Shown: positions 11,489 to 22,503 of the stretch, piece after piece
How positions within the stretch are numbered: position 1 is the stretch's first letter
How the letters are laid out: each line of letters starts with the position of its first letter
Notes under the pieces: generated by a model
What the model saw: only the letters and a program-made list of their open reading frames with translations
What the model was told of the DNA's origin: nothing
Databases searched by the model: none
Program-made: the position numbers and the translations under genes
Source: Lasiosphaeria ovina
Taxonomy: Eukaryota > Ascomycota > Sordariomycetes > Sordariales > Lasiosphaeriaceae
DNA length: 64,000 nt
NCBI GenBank assembly: GCA_033439765.1
Contig: JAULSN010000004.1
Span: 1,622,001 to 1,686,000, forward strand
Direction of reading: 5' to 3'

Positions 11489-12618
11489 TGTCAGTCTGTT
11501 TGAGTAGGTTGGTCTAACAAAACGATATCAAGCCGTAGGTTTGTTTATTTGCTCGAGGGCAACCCAGATGTTGCAACATCGTCCTAACAAACACCCGATC
11601 TCAACACACATTGGGGACATCTACTTTATTTATTTTGTATATATATTTTCTTTCGAACGACTTGTGTGTTTTTTGTTTGGCTATATTTTTGAAGCCCCAC
11701 TGGGCATGGCGACGGGGTGTATCGGTTCCTTTTGCTTGGCAGAGCGTGTCTGGTATTTCCAGGAACACCTGTACTTGTTTTATTTTTTCACCTGCGGATA
11801 TCAGTCCGTTCACAAAAGTACGGGCGTTGGGGATGCTTCTTCGAAAAAGGCCCTCGTTGTCCACGTTCGGTTGGACGGTGGTAGCGGGAAAGGAAGAAAC
11901 AATGGACTGGCAGCGGAGAATAACGGCCGAGGATGTTGGTGATCACTCTATATATATGATCTGGCTGCGTAATGTTCTTGAGTGTGCACGTTTGGCGTGG
12001 CGTGGGCGCTCACGAGTTAGAATACCTTGTTTGTATATCATATTCTTAGTGGTAGTACTTGGCAAACAAAATAAGAGTTGGCCGCGAAGCTAGGACCGTT
12101 TCTTCAAGTTCTATATTTGAGTGTTTGCTTGCCGGAGCATGTGTCTCTTGGAGATGGGGATGGATATCGGATGAGGGACGGGAGATGATGGGGATTGCCG
12201 AGCATCCGTCCCGGTAGAGCCATGCTCCCCCCACACACACACACCACTCACCCCGCGTCCGATGGAGGCCCGAGTTTCGGCATCAGGAGCCAGAAGAGAC
12301 AAGCGTCGACTATCTTGTGTGTCCGGACGATATTTCTCTGTGTGATTTGAGTTACGACGTTTGAAGTCTAGAGTATTTCCTGCTTCGATTTGTCGGTTCT
12401 CAGCTAGCTTGTTACTTGCCCCCGCCACCAAAACAACCTCCCCCTTTTCAACCGTGCCTTCCTGGATAGGTAGTTGCGTCATCATCCCCCTGAGTCACAT
12501 CCCAAGGTCTGTCTCTCTTGATGCTCCCACCACCGCCTTCACCAATCAGCCATCTGAACAGGGCAAACAGACAAACAGACAAAAACCAACAAAAAAGAGA
12601 AACATAAAAGTTCTCAAG
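11489..12618. other. Intergenic region
   Basis: AT-rich 3' flank of the kinase gene (11500-12080), then the promoter of the CMD-like gene. A short CA run at about 12231-12245 and AAACAGAC repeats near 12565-12590 are visible. Open frames here look random. Confidence 0.6.
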
Positions 12619-13350
12619 ATGCGCCTGCCCTACGTCGCCAACCCCCCGCCGACAGCGTCCGCCTCCGAAGCCGCCATCGTATCACGCATCACGGCGCGAC
12701 GAGCACCACGCCCCCTGCAACCACTAGACCTCGCCCTACTGCACGCGCCAGCCGTCGCCGACGGGTGGAACTCGTTCCTGGGCGCGGTGCGGACGCAGAC
12801 GAGCCTGGCGGCGGACGTGCGGGAGCTAGCTATTTCGCGCGTGGCCGTGGCGAACCGCGCGTGGTACGAGTGGGCGCACCACGCGCCGCTAGCGGTCGCG
12901 GGCGGCGTGGCGGCTGCCGGCATGGACGTGGCCAAGCGGCCCGAGGCGCTGGATTTGTTGTCAGAGACGAGAACGCCGGAGGGGCTCACGGAGGCCCAGT
13001 GGGTCGTGCTGTGCTTTACCGATGAGATGACGCGCAATGTTGAGGTCAGGGACTGGACGTTTGCGCGGCTCAAGACGCTGTTTAGCGATAAGGAGGTGGT
13101 GGAGATCACGGCGACGGTGAGCGGGATTTCTATTGTCTCCTTTGCTCTCATCTTGACTTGTACTGATACTCACTCCGCGACTCCCTAGGTGGCCTGCTAC
13201 AATTGCGTGAGCCGCTTCCTGGTGGCCTTGGACGGTACGTACATACGCTGGATCGCGCTGTTCTTTGCAAATCCTGTCTCTACTATTCTCGTGCTGACGC
13301 TGCCAACAGTGGGTGAGAAAAACGGGCTGGGACCCGATGCGGCGCATTGA
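12619..13350 (+). CDS. Carboxymuconolactone decarboxylase-like (AhpD-fold) protein
   Basis: Exons 12619-13116, 13189-13234 and 13310-13350 give 194 residues. The first in-frame ATG follows an A-rich leader. The core (about 70-175) matches the CMD/AhpD-like fold: VRELAISRVAVANRAWYEWAHH, then LTEAQWVVLCFTDEMTRN and VVEITATVACYNCVSRFLVAL. In this fungal subgroup the E..W..HH pattern replaces the CxxC of peroxidase-type AhpD, so a disulfide reductase role is unlikely. Some relatives act on aromatic-acid lactones, but many are uncharacterised and the substrate here is unknown. The protein is about as long as stand-alone CMD-fold proteins. Both introns restore the frame and the last exon ends the usual C-terminal helix. 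Confidence 0.8.
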
Positions 13351-14037
13351 CGAGGGCACGTTTGAGGCAAACCACAGTGTAGCACTCATTCATCATGGTA
13401 CTATCCGTATGGGATGTCAGAACAGAGACGCTGTATGAAGCAGATTAACCAAAGCCCCTTGGGAACCCGCCCACTTACTTACAGTCGCTCCCGCTCGTTA
13501 CATTACACTTATAAACATCATACCCATCCGGCAATTACATACACCTCCTGCTCTCTTCCCAAATATTAGCTGCAAATAGCTTTCGTTTCATAGCGCCTTG
13601 CCATCCAAGATTCGTTAAAGGACCAAAACAGACGCAACTATCTCCCATGTACCAAAAATTGAAAAGGAACGCGTACAAGAGTAAGGTGGTGTGAACAACT
13701 GACAGGGAAATTTGTGGAACGGGGGTATCTCATGTGAAGTGACCTCTAAACTCCAATCAGGGGACAAGATGCTGAATAAATGCCAAAAGAAAACTGAAAA
13801 AAGAAAATCGCTCGCCCACACTCCGGAATGTCTTACCCGCCCAGGCGCATATCGTTAAGTCTATGAGGTGATCTGCTCGTTAAATCGTGGCGTGAATATA
13901 TTTTCGTGGTAGCGTCAAGATACTGGCTGTTTCGCATACGGGATCTGGCATTGCGTTCGTGAACTATTCATGGCGGTCGACCATTATCGCTTCGAAGCCC
14001 GCGTACGACAAAATTCGGGAATATCATGCGCGGCTTC
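13351..14037. other. Intergenic region between convergent genes
   Basis: AT-rich 3' flanks of two convergent genes. Nothing else is recognised. Confidence 0.6.
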
Positions 14038-14757
14038 TCACGGCGTTTGTGACATGGCCATTTCGATACTCGCGTGTCTCTCGCGCAGAAGAGGACTCTT
14101 TTGCAACTCCTGCACAACACCAGCCCAGCCCCGTCGATGGCCTCCTTCGACTCTGTCCTGGTGTCCGATGGCTTGTGTCGTCAGCCGCCGTAGCGGGGGC
14201 CTGGCCTTGACGCTGTCCGAGAGTGTCCGGGGGAATGCGCCGTGCCGTGGCGTAGAGAAGACGTGGGCGGGCTTCTCGGGGTCTCTCGTCGTGGCCTCCT
14301 GCTTTATCGCGGCCTCGGTGGCCACGCCGGCGATAATGCTCATGTGCACTACGAGGAAGCGCATCCTCAAGAGGTCGAGACGGCGAATTTTATCCTCGAG
14401 GTCGGTGCGCTTTGCGGCCCAAAAGATGCGGGCGCTGGTGCGCAAGCGCGTATCAGTCTCGCTGGCCAACAAGCCATTCAGAACTTCCCGCAGGGCATCT
14501 CCGCCGCTCTGGATGTCGCGGAGGAGCCGGCCGAGGCGGAGTTTGTCCTCGAGACGCTGGACTTTGGCAATATCACGGTCGTACGACTCGTTCTCGGCGA
14601 TGGAGCTGTCAACGGCGTCGACAAAGACCGTCACCTCGCCGGGCGCGGCCAGATATGCATTCGTGTACCGGCTCGCGATCTGGGCGAGCACGGCAATCGA
14701 GAGTAAAAGGGCGGTGAGGGAGAGGAGCAGGATCCACTGACGGGAAGAATCCGCCAT
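14038..14757 (-). CDS. Small membrane-anchored protein, unknown function
   Basis: Single open frame of 239 residues starting MADSSRQWILLL. Residues about 8-28 form a clear transmembrane or signal-anchor helix (WILLLSLTALLLSIAVLAQI). They are followed by a charged, probably coiled-coil region (KVQRLEDKLRLGRLLRDIQ) and a second hydrophobic stretch (about 132-152, MRFLVVHMSIIAGVATEAAI). The tail is basic and low in structure. No family is recognised. Two other long frames overlap on the plus strand; this one is preferred for its ATG, its membrane segment and its amphipathic helices. The C-terminal 80 residues are less convincing, so a 3' intron or an earlier true end is possible. Confidence 0.5.
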   Translation of the reverse strand: MADSSRQWILLLSLTALLLSIAVLAQIASRYTNAYLAAPGEVTVFVDAVDSSIAENESYDRDIAKVQRLEDKLRLGRLLRDIQSGGDALREVLNGLLASETDTRLRTSARIFWAAKRTDLEDKIRRLDLLRMRFLVVHMSIIAGVATEAAIKQEATTRDPEKPAHVFSTPRHGAFPRTLSDSVKARPPLRRLTTQAIGHQDRVEGGHRRGWAGVVQELQKSPLLRERHASIEMAMSQTP

Positions 14758-15853
14758 TGCAGGTGAGCACTTGAGCTGTACGTGGATGTGACGGTTTTAG
14801 GGCATAATTAGGAGACGGGTTATGGAGGAATGGCAACTGCTAAGAGCAGGTGAGACAGCGATCCAGAACCGATTGCATCGCCAGCGGAGATTTGGCAAGC
14901 GCGGTTTTTTTACCTAGTTCTCCAGAAGAACATGACGGAATGGGACGGACGTATCGTTGCCCAGCATCTTTCCAAATGGCACTCATCCCCGCCACCTGAG
15001 TGGTGAATTCATCGCTCTGCAGCGCCAGGGGTGACGTTTATTGGCCACTTGGCCCTCGGGAGTCTCCATTCTCGAGCCACTCCTCGGCATCCATCGTGCT
15101 CCCCGCTCGGTTCCTGGCTCCTGGCTGCTTCATTAGTGTGCGGAATTGAGAGGCCAGGCCCCTGCGATTCTGAAGAGAGACCGGATGGAGGATGTCTGTA
15201 CGGGATTGGACGCGTCGACTCTCTAAATGGATGACAGTTTAGTACACAACTGGTCAATGACACGCGGCTCGTGTGCACATAACGGAAGGTCCGGAAGATG
15301 ACAGTCAACTTTTGAGCGGCTCGGTGTCTGTGGTGCCCTGTTGTCGCCTTGCGATCGTTAGGATTTCAGAGGATCCTCGTCTGAAGTGCAATGTCAAACA
15401 GGCCCTGGGCGCTGCATACGACGAGAGATGAAATGGACAAAAAAACAGTCCAACGGAAGTGGCCCTGCGTGCCACTTATAGATTAAGGTTTGCAACGTGC
15501 CGTATGGGTGCTGCCGCTGGTATTGGCAGGTTGTTAATAAGACGAGAAAGGCAATAATAATAATAATATTCTGGATGGAATGATACGTCAACCCAGTCAG
15601 TGGTGGTCGCTGCTTCCCTTTGCGTCAGAAATGGATGCCGCTTCCATGCACCACGCCGCCCACTCCCGCAAAAGCTTCTTCTCTTGACAGGACGCTGCCA
15701 TTTGGCACCAATCAAACACCACAACACGACCAAGACGGCAGCATCACGGGCTCGCCGTGCGAATCGATCTGCATCGCTAAGACTTTGCCAGCTGCAGCGC
15801 AAAACATTACTTGCCTAAGATCCCACCAAGCAACTTTTGCTTGCCCTGTCGAA
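14758..15853. other. Divergent intergenic region
   Basis: Promoter region shared by the membrane-protein gene (-) and BUD32 (+). The BUD32 frame is open upstream of 15854, but that part is not conserved-looking and is taken as leader. An AATAAT run lies at about 15553-15569. Confidence 0.55.
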
Positions 15854-16672
15854 ATGGCTGCCAGCGAGACGACGCAGTTTGCCCCGCCTCAAGTCCTCAC
15901 TCAAGTCCTCACATACGACCCCGCGGCAGCCCCGCCATTGCTCATCTCTCAGGGTGCCGAGGGCCGCCTCTACAAGACGACACACGTCCAGCCCGACCGG
16001 CCGTGCGTCCTCAAGTATCGCCCGCCGAAGCCCTACCGGCACCCCATCCTCGATGCCCGGCTGACCAAGGCTCGCATCACCTCCGAGGCTAAGGTGCTGG
16101 AGCGATGCTATCGCGCGGGCGTGCGCGTCCCGGCCGTCTACGCTCTGGACTTGGTCTCGGGCTGGATGATGATTGAGTGGATCGAGGGCATGACGGTGCG
16201 ACAAGGCATTAACGACTGGCTTGGAGAGCGACCCGAGACCCCGCCGAGCCCTGATGATTTGCCTGACGACGCACCCCTCGTCGACGCCATGAAGAGGATC
16301 GGGGCTGCCGTGGGGGATCTCCACCGCACTGGCGTGGTACACGGAGACTTGACGACGAGTAACATGATGCTCCGGCCGCAGAAGAACAGCCAGGGTAGCG
16401 GGCAGCCCGAGGTCGGTGATAGGGCAAAGGCACTGGAGGGCGATGTCGTTCTCATCGACTTCGGCCTTGCTACGCAGAGTGTCTCGGACGAAGACCGAGC
16501 CGTGGACCTCTACGTCCTAGAAAGGGCTTTTGCAAGCACGCACCCGAGGGCAGAGCGCCTGTTTGTCCATGTTCTTGAAGCATATAGGGGCGCCTTCAAG
16601 AAAGCGTCTTCTGTCTTGACAAAGCTAGAAGACGTGAGGATGCGTGGCCGGAAGCGGAGCATGCTTGGGTGA
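15854..16672 (+). CDS. BUD32: BUD32 atypical Ser/Thr kinase of the EKC/KEOPS complex
   Basis: Single exon, 272 residues from MAASETTQFAPP; the frame is open upstream, but this ATG fits the family length (yeast 261). Visible motifs: LISQGAEGRLYKT (glycine-poor P-loop), VLKYRPPKPYRHPILD with the ATP-binding Lys, TSEAKVLERCYRAGV, VHGDLTTSNMM with catalytic Asp165, and VLIDFGLA (metal-binding Asp). The C-terminus ends in RMRGRKRSMLG, the basic tail typical of BUD32/PRPK. KEOPS makes the t6A37 modification on ANN-decoding tRNAs, and BUD32 acts as its ATPase switch. An acidic insert between the HGD and DFG motifs (about 178-195, QKNSQGSGQPEVGD) is longer than in yeast. The gene converges on GCLM with 282 bp between stops. 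Confidence 0.93.
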   Translation: MAASETTQFAPPQVLTQVLTYDPAAAPPLLISQGAEGRLYKTTHVQPDRPCVLKYRPPKPYRHPILDARLTKARITSEAKVLERCYRAGVRVPAVYALDLVSGWMMIEWIEGMTVRQGINDWLGERPETPPSPDDLPDDAPLVDAMKRIGAAVGDLHRTGVVHGDLTTSNMMLRPQKNSQGSGQPEVGDRAKALEGDVVLIDFGLATQSVSDEDRAVDLYVLERAFASTHPRAERLFVHVLEAYRGAFKKASSVLTKLEDVRMRGRKRSMLG

Positions 16673-16954
16673 ATTCCCTCTTGTCTAAGAAAGCCTGAGG
16701 AGAGCGAGACCAAACCAAAATAAATAAAGCCCCCAATCGAAATAACTGCACTGGGCCAACCGCCCAGCGAACCCGGCGCTTGATCATGACGCGAAACTAC
16801 ATTACAAATACTCGCTAGGAAAATGCTCATATCCGCTGTCCTGAAATGGCAAAATCACACCTTGGTATATATCAATGAGGGAATAGGTACTCGACCGACC
16901 GCAACCGCAATTCCTGACCAGCCCTCTATGATTTAACTGAGCGCGACGCGAATC

Positions 16955-18017
16955 CTAATATTCAACTAAGTCGGCGCTCGCAAAATACCCCTTGTTCTCA
17001 ATGACGCCCCGGTCTCTCACTACGGCCGTGTATTTCACGGCCCATTGCGGCGCAAGGTCGCCCTGTAAGCCTCCAACACTCGTCTCAGGGTCGGCGAGGA
17101 CTCCGGCCCCCTGGAGACCTTGGCCGAGCAGCTCCCTCAGTGTGCCCTTGGAGAGAATGTCGGTGCAGTCGCTATGGACCAGCAGCTCTATGTTCTGCTC
17201 TCGCGCTAGCTTGACCAGCGGAGGCGGCACGTTGCAGCAGTTCTTGATGTTGATCTGGTCGACCGTGGGCCGGACTTGTACCCGCTTGAGAAACCTGGCG
17301 AGCTTCTCACTTCCAAACTCGGCGATGCCAATGTTTTTGGCCAGACCGCGGCGCTGCAGCTCCTCGATTGCGGGCCAGGTGGCCGCCTCCTCGTCGTCGT
17401 TACCCTGCGACGAATTGAGCTTATCGGCCTCCCACTCGCAGTCCCCGTCAAAGGACATGCCGGGAAAGGATACGACAAGGAGATCGATGCTGGGGACGCG
17501 CAGCTCTTTGAGGACAAGATCCAGCGCCTCGCTGGCATACTTGCCCCTGTCTGATATGGACGCGGTTGGTAGGAAGAACAGCTTGACTGTGATTTGGTAT
17601 CGGGAGGGCTCCTCGTGCAGCCCGGCTAGGGACCAGTCGATGCGGGGCACAAACAAGACACCGTCCTCCTGCGCCGTCCACAGAGACACAGGTGTGTGGC
17701 CCGCGCCCTCGGTTTCCTGGTGGAAGCCGTTTGCACTGCCGTTGCCATTGCCATTGCTCTGCAATTCTGAATCGGGGGCGTAATCCTGTTGCGCAGCCAA
17801 GAAGTTGCTTCGCAGCGAGTTGGTGAATTCGAGGTTGGATCGGTATGCGCCGGGCTTGCGGATGATAGAAGGACCGCCCGAAACAATGTTCCTAGATGGC
17901 GCAAATCAGCCGCTGAGCGCACAGGCAACACCGCAGACAGGGAGGGAAGGGAAGGAGGGGCAGGAGCCACGCCTCGAAATGTCGCACGCACCCGGTTGAG
18001 AGTATTAGCTTCGTCAT
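16955..18017 (-). CDS. GCLM: Glutamate-cysteine ligase modifier subunit (aldo-keto reductase fold)
   Basis: Two exons on the minus strand, 18017-17992 and 17891-16955 (100-bp intron), give 320 residues. The short first exon supplies MTKLILSTG, the beta-strand start of the family, and the frame continues NIVSGGPSIIRKPGAYRSN. A low-complexity Asn/Gly run follows. The AKR-like barrel shows as LDLVLKELRVPSIDLLVVSFPG, EELQRRGLAKNIGIAEFG, QINIKNCC and NIELLVHSDCTDIL. In GCLM proteins the AKR fold has lost oxidoreductase activity and instead raises the activity and feedback resistance of the catalytic subunit in glutathione synthesis. The lack of an obvious AKR catalytic Tyr/Lys pair fits that. An ordinary aldo-keto reductase is the alternative. 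Confidence 0.78.
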
Positions 18018-19175
18018 GTCTGCAGAACTACACAGCCGTTATCATAGAGAATTCGAACTTGGCCGTTTTCTTGTTCAAGCCAAGATAGATCGAGACAGAG
18101 AAAATTCCAAGTTGAGTCCTCAACTAAAGGTTGGTGGGGTTCAATGGGCTATCGGATGCCTGATTAATTATTCAGGCCGAGCCCCGCTAATAACGAGGTT
18201 TGTCGTGGCCTGGACTGCCCGTGACACGCGCGCTGGATAAGAAGGCCCTCGATCGGATCTGGGGGTTCCCTGGTTGTCTAAATACGTAGTGTCACGGTGA
18301 CCAGAGCAATTGACAAGCAAGAACAAGAAGGGGAGTGCCGCAACTCCGGGGGCCCTTGTGACGGCGCTTCATAACCCGACAAAGTGGTGAGCGCGGGATG
18401 GTCACAGTTGAAGACAAATCTGGGCCAACCAGACCATCCCATCGGCGCACTGTTGGCCGAAACGTGGGGAGGTTGGCTTCCCCTCCAGAGCCTGGAATCT
18501 GTATCCATGAGTAAGGTACAGACACCAGACGGGCTGGAAGGGCACACGCGCCGGAGCTGATCTATAATCACAGCATCCGACTATCCATTGGTGTCGGCCT
18601 AGGCCATTCGGTTACTTTCCAATCTACAGAGGAATCACCTTGCGTAGAGGCAATTATTCGTTCTCTAAGCACCCAAGTTAGCTCCACTGCTTGAAGGATA
18701 ATAAGCCTGGTTCAGAACCCCGCAATAGAAACTCAACATCATGTTGAACTACCTATATGTTAGACTTTTACAGATTAGAGCTTCTGAGAGTCGGCAAATA
18801 TAATCCTGTTATTGGCAGCGGCCTGTGTAGTCGTGATCGGAATACCTACCCAGTATCCATTCCATTCGGGCATTCTGTACAGTATCATGTACGGGTATGT
18901 ACCCCGTTTTTCCCGCTGAAGCGGAGGCGGGGAAACGCTATTCGTGGGGGGGTTCGATCCCCTGAAGGTTCATCCCACACGGCAGGTCCTTGGTTGCGGG
19001 CACCCCCAAAAATGTCGTGTACGGAGTAGCTGCTAAGCAAATCTCGTGGCCAACCCTCATTTTTGTTGGCGGCAACCTTCACTTTGGCATACCTATGCTC
19101 CGATAGCCTCTGATCCACCCACAGCAACTCTGCGCTGCCCAACATCCCTCGCGTTGGCGAAGGAAGACCTTCACC
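18018..19175. other. Divergent intergenic region
   Basis: Shared upstream region of GCLM (-) and the AP-1 sigma gene (+). No gene is seen. A T-arm-like sequence (GGTTCGATCCC, about 18954) has no tRNA cloverleaf around it. Confidence 0.55.
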
Positions 19176-19967
19176 ATGGCCATCAAGTACGTTCCGGGAT
19201 CCCATTTTCCCATCGTTCTGGCCTTTGACTAATTGATTCTCTGCCAGCTATCTGATTCTCCTCTCGCGCCAGGGCAAAGTGGTTGGTCTCGACTGGGCCC
19301 CCCATTCAGGTCACCCAAGCTGACCAAGATCTCCCAGCGTTTGGCAAAATGGTTTACCACCTTGTCCCCAAAGGATAAGGCGAAGATCGTCAAGGATGTT
19401 TCACAGTTGGTACTGGCCAGACGAACCCGGATGTGCAACTTCCTGGAGTATAAGGGTGAGCGCCCTCCCTTGACGACATCCCGCCCCTATACCTCGAGTT
19501 CCATGGCTGATTCTTATCACCAGATACAAAGATTGTGTATCGCCGATACGCATCCTTGTTCTTCATCGCCGGCTGCTCGTCCGAAGACAACGAACTAATC
19601 ACGCTTGAGATCATCCACCGATACGTCGAGCAGATGGACAAGTACTACGGCAACGTCTGCGAGCTCGACATCATATTCTCATTTACCAAGGCATACTACA
19701 TACTCGACGAGCTTCTGCTGGCAGGAGAGTTGCAGGAGAGCAGTAAAAAGAACGTGCTACGATGTATATCCCAACAGGATTCGCTTGAGGATATGGAGGT
19801 GTGTATAATTTCCCTGCTCGATGATGCTTTGTGGCTGGCCTTCTACTTTGTCTACTGTACACGCGTTTCCCTCCATTCTATTTCTAGCTCTCGCGCAAGG
19901 CTTCTGATCTCGCTGACCCGTGTCTCTCTCTCCTCAGGTCGAGGATGAAGTCACGAAGATCATGTAG
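19176..19967 (+). CDS. APS1: AP-1 complex small subunit sigma
   Basis: Five exons (19176-19186, 19248-19281, 19338-19455, 19524-19798, 19938-19967) encode 155 residues, the usual length. The protein starts [20 protein letters not shown] and carries the longin-fold signature of sigma adaptins: [49 protein letters not shown] and [19 protein letters not shown]. The C-terminus [15 protein letters not shown] is characteristic of AP-1 rather than AP-2 or AP-3. AP-1 sorts clathrin cargo between the trans-Golgi network and endosomes; sigma binds dileucine signals with the gamma chain. The first exon is only 11 bases and the second intron (56 bp) has a weak donor (GTTGGT) but a good CTGAC branch site. 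All junctions keep the conserved sequence. Confidence 0.95.
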
Positions 19968-21354
19968 CGGATCAACGCCCTGAAGCGCCGCCCGTGTCTC
20001 TTTCTCTCCCGAGCAGCGGGTGTCTCGGTTCAAATAACATCGATGGAGCACAGCACAGCTCTTCACTGGCTAATGTATGTTTACGCGGGCGACCTAGGAT
20101 TTTGAAATGGTCGAGCAGGCGCTTAAGGATAGCGGGATCCTCTGAGCCCACCGTGATTTCGTGACGGCGCAATAACGACAACGAGTAGATGGAACGGGAA
20201 TGCGCCGACTTGGGAGAGACATGAGACACGAGACAATACGAACGCGGAGCAAATGCGACGCGAAAAAGAATCGCAGCTGCCTCTAGCAGAGACGGCTGGG
20301 AGGAGGGCGTCGGACTACATCTACCCATCAGGAAGGAGCAAACTCCTTCCGAATACCTTTTAGATATGGGCATTGTAGATAAACGGCTTTGCCGATTATG
20401 AACCGAGCCAAGGTCGAGTACACGGCCAACCGCTCGTCGAAGAAACACTTGATAACGAAGCGTGGTGTACTAATAAAAAGCTCTCAAGGCACACTCGCTC
20501 GATAGTCCATTAGCCATGGCAGACACAGCCATGTGCGTGATGCGCAGTCAAAATTCGCGTGTCGGGCCATCTGGTGGAGATGGCGCTCGTGGGGCGTTGA
20601 CGTTATCTCATTCGTTTACGGTTCGGATGCTGCCACGAGTCCCGCGTGGGAGTGACAGGCGGGAGTCTGCCAAGGCAAGCGGGTGCGTAAAGCCGGCCGC
20701 TGGGCCATGACCACATCTGGAACATCAGCCAGCCCCAGACTCTTGGGAACCCATTGCCAGGCCTCTGCCGCCGCCGCCGACTCCTTACGAAACCATTATT
20801 CCCCGTTTCTTTCCTCCATTTCTTGCAGCCTTGCTGCTGCTGAGATTCTACAACGCTCGCCAAGTGTTGCGTTTGCGTGCTTGACGGTCCCCCCGCGTTT
20901 GGGCTTTGTTCACTTCCCAACTTCTCGGGTTAGCTGATAAGCAGGGCTAAAGCACGCCTTCTCTTCCCCTGTTCCGGTTCTTCCTTCCTTCGCCCAGACA
21001 TCCTAAAAGGTAAACTCCGCAACTTATTCAACCACAACTTCTCCGATCGCGCCCCCGTTACGAAACCTGAGCACCCTTATCGCTGCGTCGCAGAGCCGAA
21101 ACGTCTCCAGGAAACGATCGACTCGACCAACCGAAACATACATAGCCGTCTTCAACCTGGTTGTCATTGTCCGCTTATTAAATGACGACTGACTCCATAG
21201 TAATTGCAGCAGCAGCACTCATTCGCCCTTTGATACCGCCAACGAGGAGAAACGGCCCTGCAGCACATCCGGACATCGACGGAGCGCATTCCCCGACACG
21301 ACACTTGCCCGTCTTAGTGCCAGCTACCAGAGTGCTGGCGCATTCCGTGACAAA
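19968..21354. other. Intergenic region
   Basis: 3' flank of the AP-1 sigma gene and promoter and leader of MAF1. No gene or repeat of note is seen. Confidence 0.6.
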
Positions 21355-22503
21355 ATGAAGGTATCGTAACATGTTATCATGGTGGTCACCTACGACGAGA
21401 TCGCTGCAAGTTTGCTAACGAAACAACCCCAGTTCCTCTCTCTCCCGTCATTCGACGTCGTCACCAGCGCGCTCAACTTCGACACGCCAGACTGCCATGT
21501 GACTGGTAGTTGTGACCTGTACACAACAAAGGCAGCAGGTTCGGACAAGAAGCTCTACAAGAATATTCAGCAGTCGCTCGAGACGCAACATGCCGCTCTG
21601 CTTAAGTTTGGCAAGTCGCTGTCCCCGCCCCAGCGCGAGTCAATGGCTGCGAGTCTCAACCTCAACCGCTCGTCGCCATTCGGCTCCCTGGAAGAGGTTG
21701 CGAACCGTCGCACGTTCGCGTATCTAATTGCGACACTCAATGCATCACATCCGGACTACGACTTCTCGCATGTTCTGCGCCCTGCAGACTTCAGGCGCGA
21801 GCGCATACTCCGTCGGGTCATGAGCCACATTGATAGTACACTACGAAGCGTGCGCCCGACGTCAACCTTTCTCGATTCCGCCATACCACGAAGCTCTCCT
21901 GCCAATGGCACAAGCTTTAGCATCTCAGCCGCGCCGTCTTGGGGTCCTCAGATGTGGTCGTTCATCGACAAGGAAATGACGCTGAAGGACTGCACCGTCT
22001 TCTCATACCAACCAGCCGATGACCCCTTTGACGAAGAAGAGGGCGCGATCTGGGCATTACACTATTTCTTCTTCAACAAGACGCTCAAGCGCGTGTGCTA
22101 CCTCTACGTGCGGGGTGTGCCGGTCATGAGCCATAGTCCCCGCCTTCAACCCCACTCGGTCCTGTCGCGGAGAGCCGGACTGTCGCGGCGCGGCACAGAG
22201 GGGTCGGATGATATGGGCACGACTAAGAATGCGCAGTACTGGCTCGGCGATAGGTTCACAGGTCGTGTCACTGTTAGCGACGATGACATGGACGGTGACG
22301 ACGGATTAATATGGAACCGCGACGCCGACGGCGATCTGAACGTACCGTACGACGACGATGACGACTATAGCTTTGAGGAAGAGGAAAGCCTTGATGATCA
22401 GACCGAGCCGGATACCGAGAGCGAGGTCAAAGGCAAGCGGGTTCAGAGCCCCGTTCACGGTGTGAGCGAGGACGTGGCGTCGAGAATGGAGATCGACGTC
22501 TAA
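21355..22503 (+). CDS. MAF1: MAF1, repressor of RNA polymerase III
   Basis: Exon 1 is only ATGAAG (21355-21360), followed by a 72-bp intron with a CTAAC branch site and exon 2 at 21433-22503: 358 residues starting MKFLSLPSFDVVTSALNFDT. The tiny first exon restores the conserved family start. Conserved blocks: the A box (CDLYTTKAAGSDKKLYKNIQ), YDFSHVLRPADFRRE in the middle, and the B/C boxes (WSFIDKEMTLKDCTVFSYQP, AIWALHYFFFNKTLKRVCYL). The C-terminus is long and acidic (DDDDDYSFEEEES). MAF1 is dephosphorylated under stress or poor nutrition, enters the nucleus and binds Pol III to shut off tRNA and 5S transcription. A Ser/Arg segment between the blocks (about 215-245) is a likely site of control by kinases. 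Confidence 0.95.

Noticed and set aside
13970..14740. Plus-strand frame of 256 codons overlapping the small membrane protein
   Set aside because: No hydrophobic or helical pattern consistent with a protein; the minus-strand frame has a good ATG and membrane helix.
18850..19020. T-arm-like GGTTCGATCCC with an A-box-like TAGTCGTGATCGG about 130 bases upstream, suggesting an intron-containing tRNA
   Set aside because: The T stem pairs only partly and no acceptor or anticodon stem can be drawn; the spacing is too long.
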